Shown here piece after piece: positions 62,167 through 64,000 of a stretch of 64,000 nucleotides of DNA. Numbering within the stretch: position 1 is the first letter of the stretch; every line of letters starts with the position of its first letter. This DNA comes from Caulobacter sp. (GTDB lineage Bacteria; Pseudomonadota; Alphaproteobacteria; Caulobacterales; Caulobacteraceae): positions 62,001-126,000 of the forward strand of contig NZ_JAGIBH010000006.1 of the NCBI RefSeq assembly GCF_017744445.1. Reading direction: 5' to 3'. A program made the translations under genes and the position numbers. The notes below the pieces were generated by a model. It was not told the origin of the DNA and searched no databases. It worked only from the letters and a program-made list of their open reading frames with translations.

Positions 62167-64000
62167 TGAAGCTTCTGTCCACCGTCGCCTGGGGCGTGCT
62201 CGCCCTGGCTCTTTCCAGTCAAGCCCAGGCCCAGCAGGTCGCCGCCGCCGACACGGCCTCGGCCGAGGTCGACACCATCGTCGTCACCGGCACGCGCCGC
62301 GTCGACCGCACGGCCTTCGAGTCGGCCGCGCCGGTGGACGTCGTCAGCCAGGAAGCCCTGCGCAACACGATCTCGGACGAGATCATGGACAAGCTGGCGG
62401 CGACCACGCCGTCGTTCAACGTCCAGCGCCTGCCGGCCGCCGACGGCCAGGCCTTCGTGCGTCCCGCCACCCTGCGCGGCCTGTCGCCCGACCAGACCCT
62501 GGTGCTGGTCAACGGCAAGCGCCGTCACCGCTCGGCGGTCCTGGGCGGCCGCGGTCAGCAGGGCGTGGACCTGGCTTCGCTGGGGACCAGCGGCATCGAC
62601 CACATCGAAGTGCTGCGTGACGGCGCCTCGGCCCAGTATGGTTCGGACGCCATCGCCGGGGTGATCAACGTGATCCTCAGCGACAAGACCGGCTTCGACG
62701 GCCACGCTCAGTACGGCCGTTACTATGCCGGTGACGGCGACAAGACCGAGGTCGGCGGGCGTTATGGCGTCGCGATCGGCAGCGGCGGCTCGCTGGTCGG
62801 CGCACTGGACTACACCAAGGCCGAAGCCACCTCGCGTACGCGCCAGCGCCCCGACGCCATCGCCTTCCAGGCCGCCAATCCGACGATCAACGTCAAGAAC
62901 CCGGTCCAGCGCTGGGGCCAGCCCGACCGTGAAGTCTGGCGCGCCTCGCTGAACCTGACCCTGCCGGTCAGCGACACGGTCGAGGCCTACGCCTTCGGCA
63001 CGTTCAGCGACATGCATGGCGAGACCGACTTCAACTGGCGCAACCCGTCGAACGACACCTCGTACCGCACAAGCCCGGCCTTCCCGGGCTGGTCGCTGAA
63101 CCAGCTGTATCCGGGCGGCTTCTCGCCGGTGTTCGGCCAGGACGAGACCAACGCCTCGCTGGCCGGCGGCCTGCGCGGCGACGCCATGGGCTGGTCGTGG
63201 GACGCCTCGATCAACTGGGGCCGCGACGATGTCGACTACTTCCTGAACAACAGCATCAACGCCTCGTTTGGTCCGCAGTCGCCGACCAGCTTCGACGCCG
63301 GCACGCTGATCCAGAAGGAGCAGACCCTGAACCTGGACGCCTCGCGTCCGCTGGCGTGGCCGTTCCTGGCCAAGCCGGCCAACCTGGCCGTGGGTCTGGA
63401 AGCCCGCAAGGAGACCTACGAGATCCGGGCGGGCGACCGCTATTCGTGGGACGTGGGCCCCGGCGCGCCGGCCGGCCTGCCCAGCGGCTCGAACGGCTTC
63501 CCGGGCTACGCCCCCAGCCAGGCCGGGTCGTGGGACCAGACCAGCTACGCCGGCTATGTCGATCTCGATTTGCCGATCACCGACAAATTCGGCGCCGACA
63601 TCGCCATCCGCCACGAGGACTTCTCGGAGTTCGGCCAGACGACCGACGGCAAGATCGCCGCGCGCTATGAGTTCACCCCGAACTTCGCCATCCGCGGCGC
63701 GGTCTCGACCGGCTTCCGCGCCCCGACCGCCGGCCAGATCAACAACACCCGCACCTCGCAAGGCCTGAACACCACCACCTTGCTTCTGTTCACCTCGGGC
63801 CGCCTGTCGCCGATCAACCCGATCTCGCAGGCCCTGGGCGGCAAGCCGCTGGAGCCGGAAGAGTCCAAGAACCTGTCGCTGGGCTTCGTCTTCCGTCAGG
63901 GCGGCTTCACGGCCTCGGTCGACTACTACCGCATCGACGTCGACAACCGCTTCGCCGTGTCGCCGAACTTCACGGTGACGCCGGCGCTGCGGGCCCAGCT
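62167..64000 (+). CDS. TonB-dependent receptor, 3' end beyond window
   Basis: 611 codons remain, open at the window end. A signal peptide ends SSQAQA, followed by a TonB-box-like DTIVVTGTRR (about 36-45). The plug domain (about 50-170) holds LVNGKRRHRSAVLGGRG and VLRDGASAQYGSDAIAGVINVIL. The beta-barrel then begins. Caulobacter has dozens of such outer-membrane receptors for sugars, iron complexes or vitamins; no ligand can be assigned. It lies 255 bp downstream of a divergent small gene and has its own promoter region. Confidence 0.92.

Overview
The window looks like chromosomal DNA of a Caulobacter, from the C. vibrioides/crescentus group or a close relative. GC is high and coding is dense. 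The left end carries the perosamine O-antigen genes followed by an rsaF-type TolC gene, which is the S-layer attachment/secretion locus of Caulobacter. The right part has a kinase gene that reads as divJ. The envelope gene eipA is preceded by a perfect CtrA box. Everything here was read by eye from the sequence; no database search was run.

Layout. 1-9.3 kb: gmd (5' end missing), perB, perA, two related glycosyltransferases and rsaF, then a convergent glycosyltransferase and a methyltransferase with a regulatory domain. These make and modify the LPS O-antigen that anchors the S-layer. 9.3-22.8 kb: housekeeping and envelope genes. They include DUF599, an MHS transporter, several small proteins (one behind a general-stress promoter), a pair of secreted beta/gamma-crystallin proteins (one with a CVNH-like domain), a penicillin acylase, an L,D-transpeptidase divergent from a VanY-like carboxypeptidase, a GST, a DUF3883-like protein and an HD-domain protein. 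22.8-27.7 kb: a twice-frameshifted HTH gene, then a less GC-rich three-gene operon encoding a HIT protein, a four-helix membrane protein and an ATP-grasp/MazG-like fusion. This operon is the best candidate for an undescribed system.

27.8-41.5 kb: core genes lepA, eipA, msrA, a tandem pair of ACT-like proteins, pheST, rplT-rpmI and infC, with an MFS exporter and an S9 peptidase between rpmI and infC. 41.5-47.4 kb: a GIY-YIG gene enclosed by 41-bp inverted arms of an extragenic palindrome, two glycosyltransferases, a hydrolase, a methyltransferase, an NAD(P)-binding protein and two tRNA-Gly(GCC) genes. 47.4-57 kb: a DUF885 peptidase, kdgK, a stand-alone DnaA domain IV gene joined to a DUF6456 gene, an SDR, YqeY, a YghU-like GST with an ArsR regulator, DUF2383, trhO and sufE. 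57-64 kb: a soluble histidine kinase divergent from divJ, small conserved genes and a TonB-dependent receptor cut by the window end.

At least four kinds of extragenic palindrome are scattered through the gaps. No CRISPR array, rRNA operon, integrase or prophage was seen.
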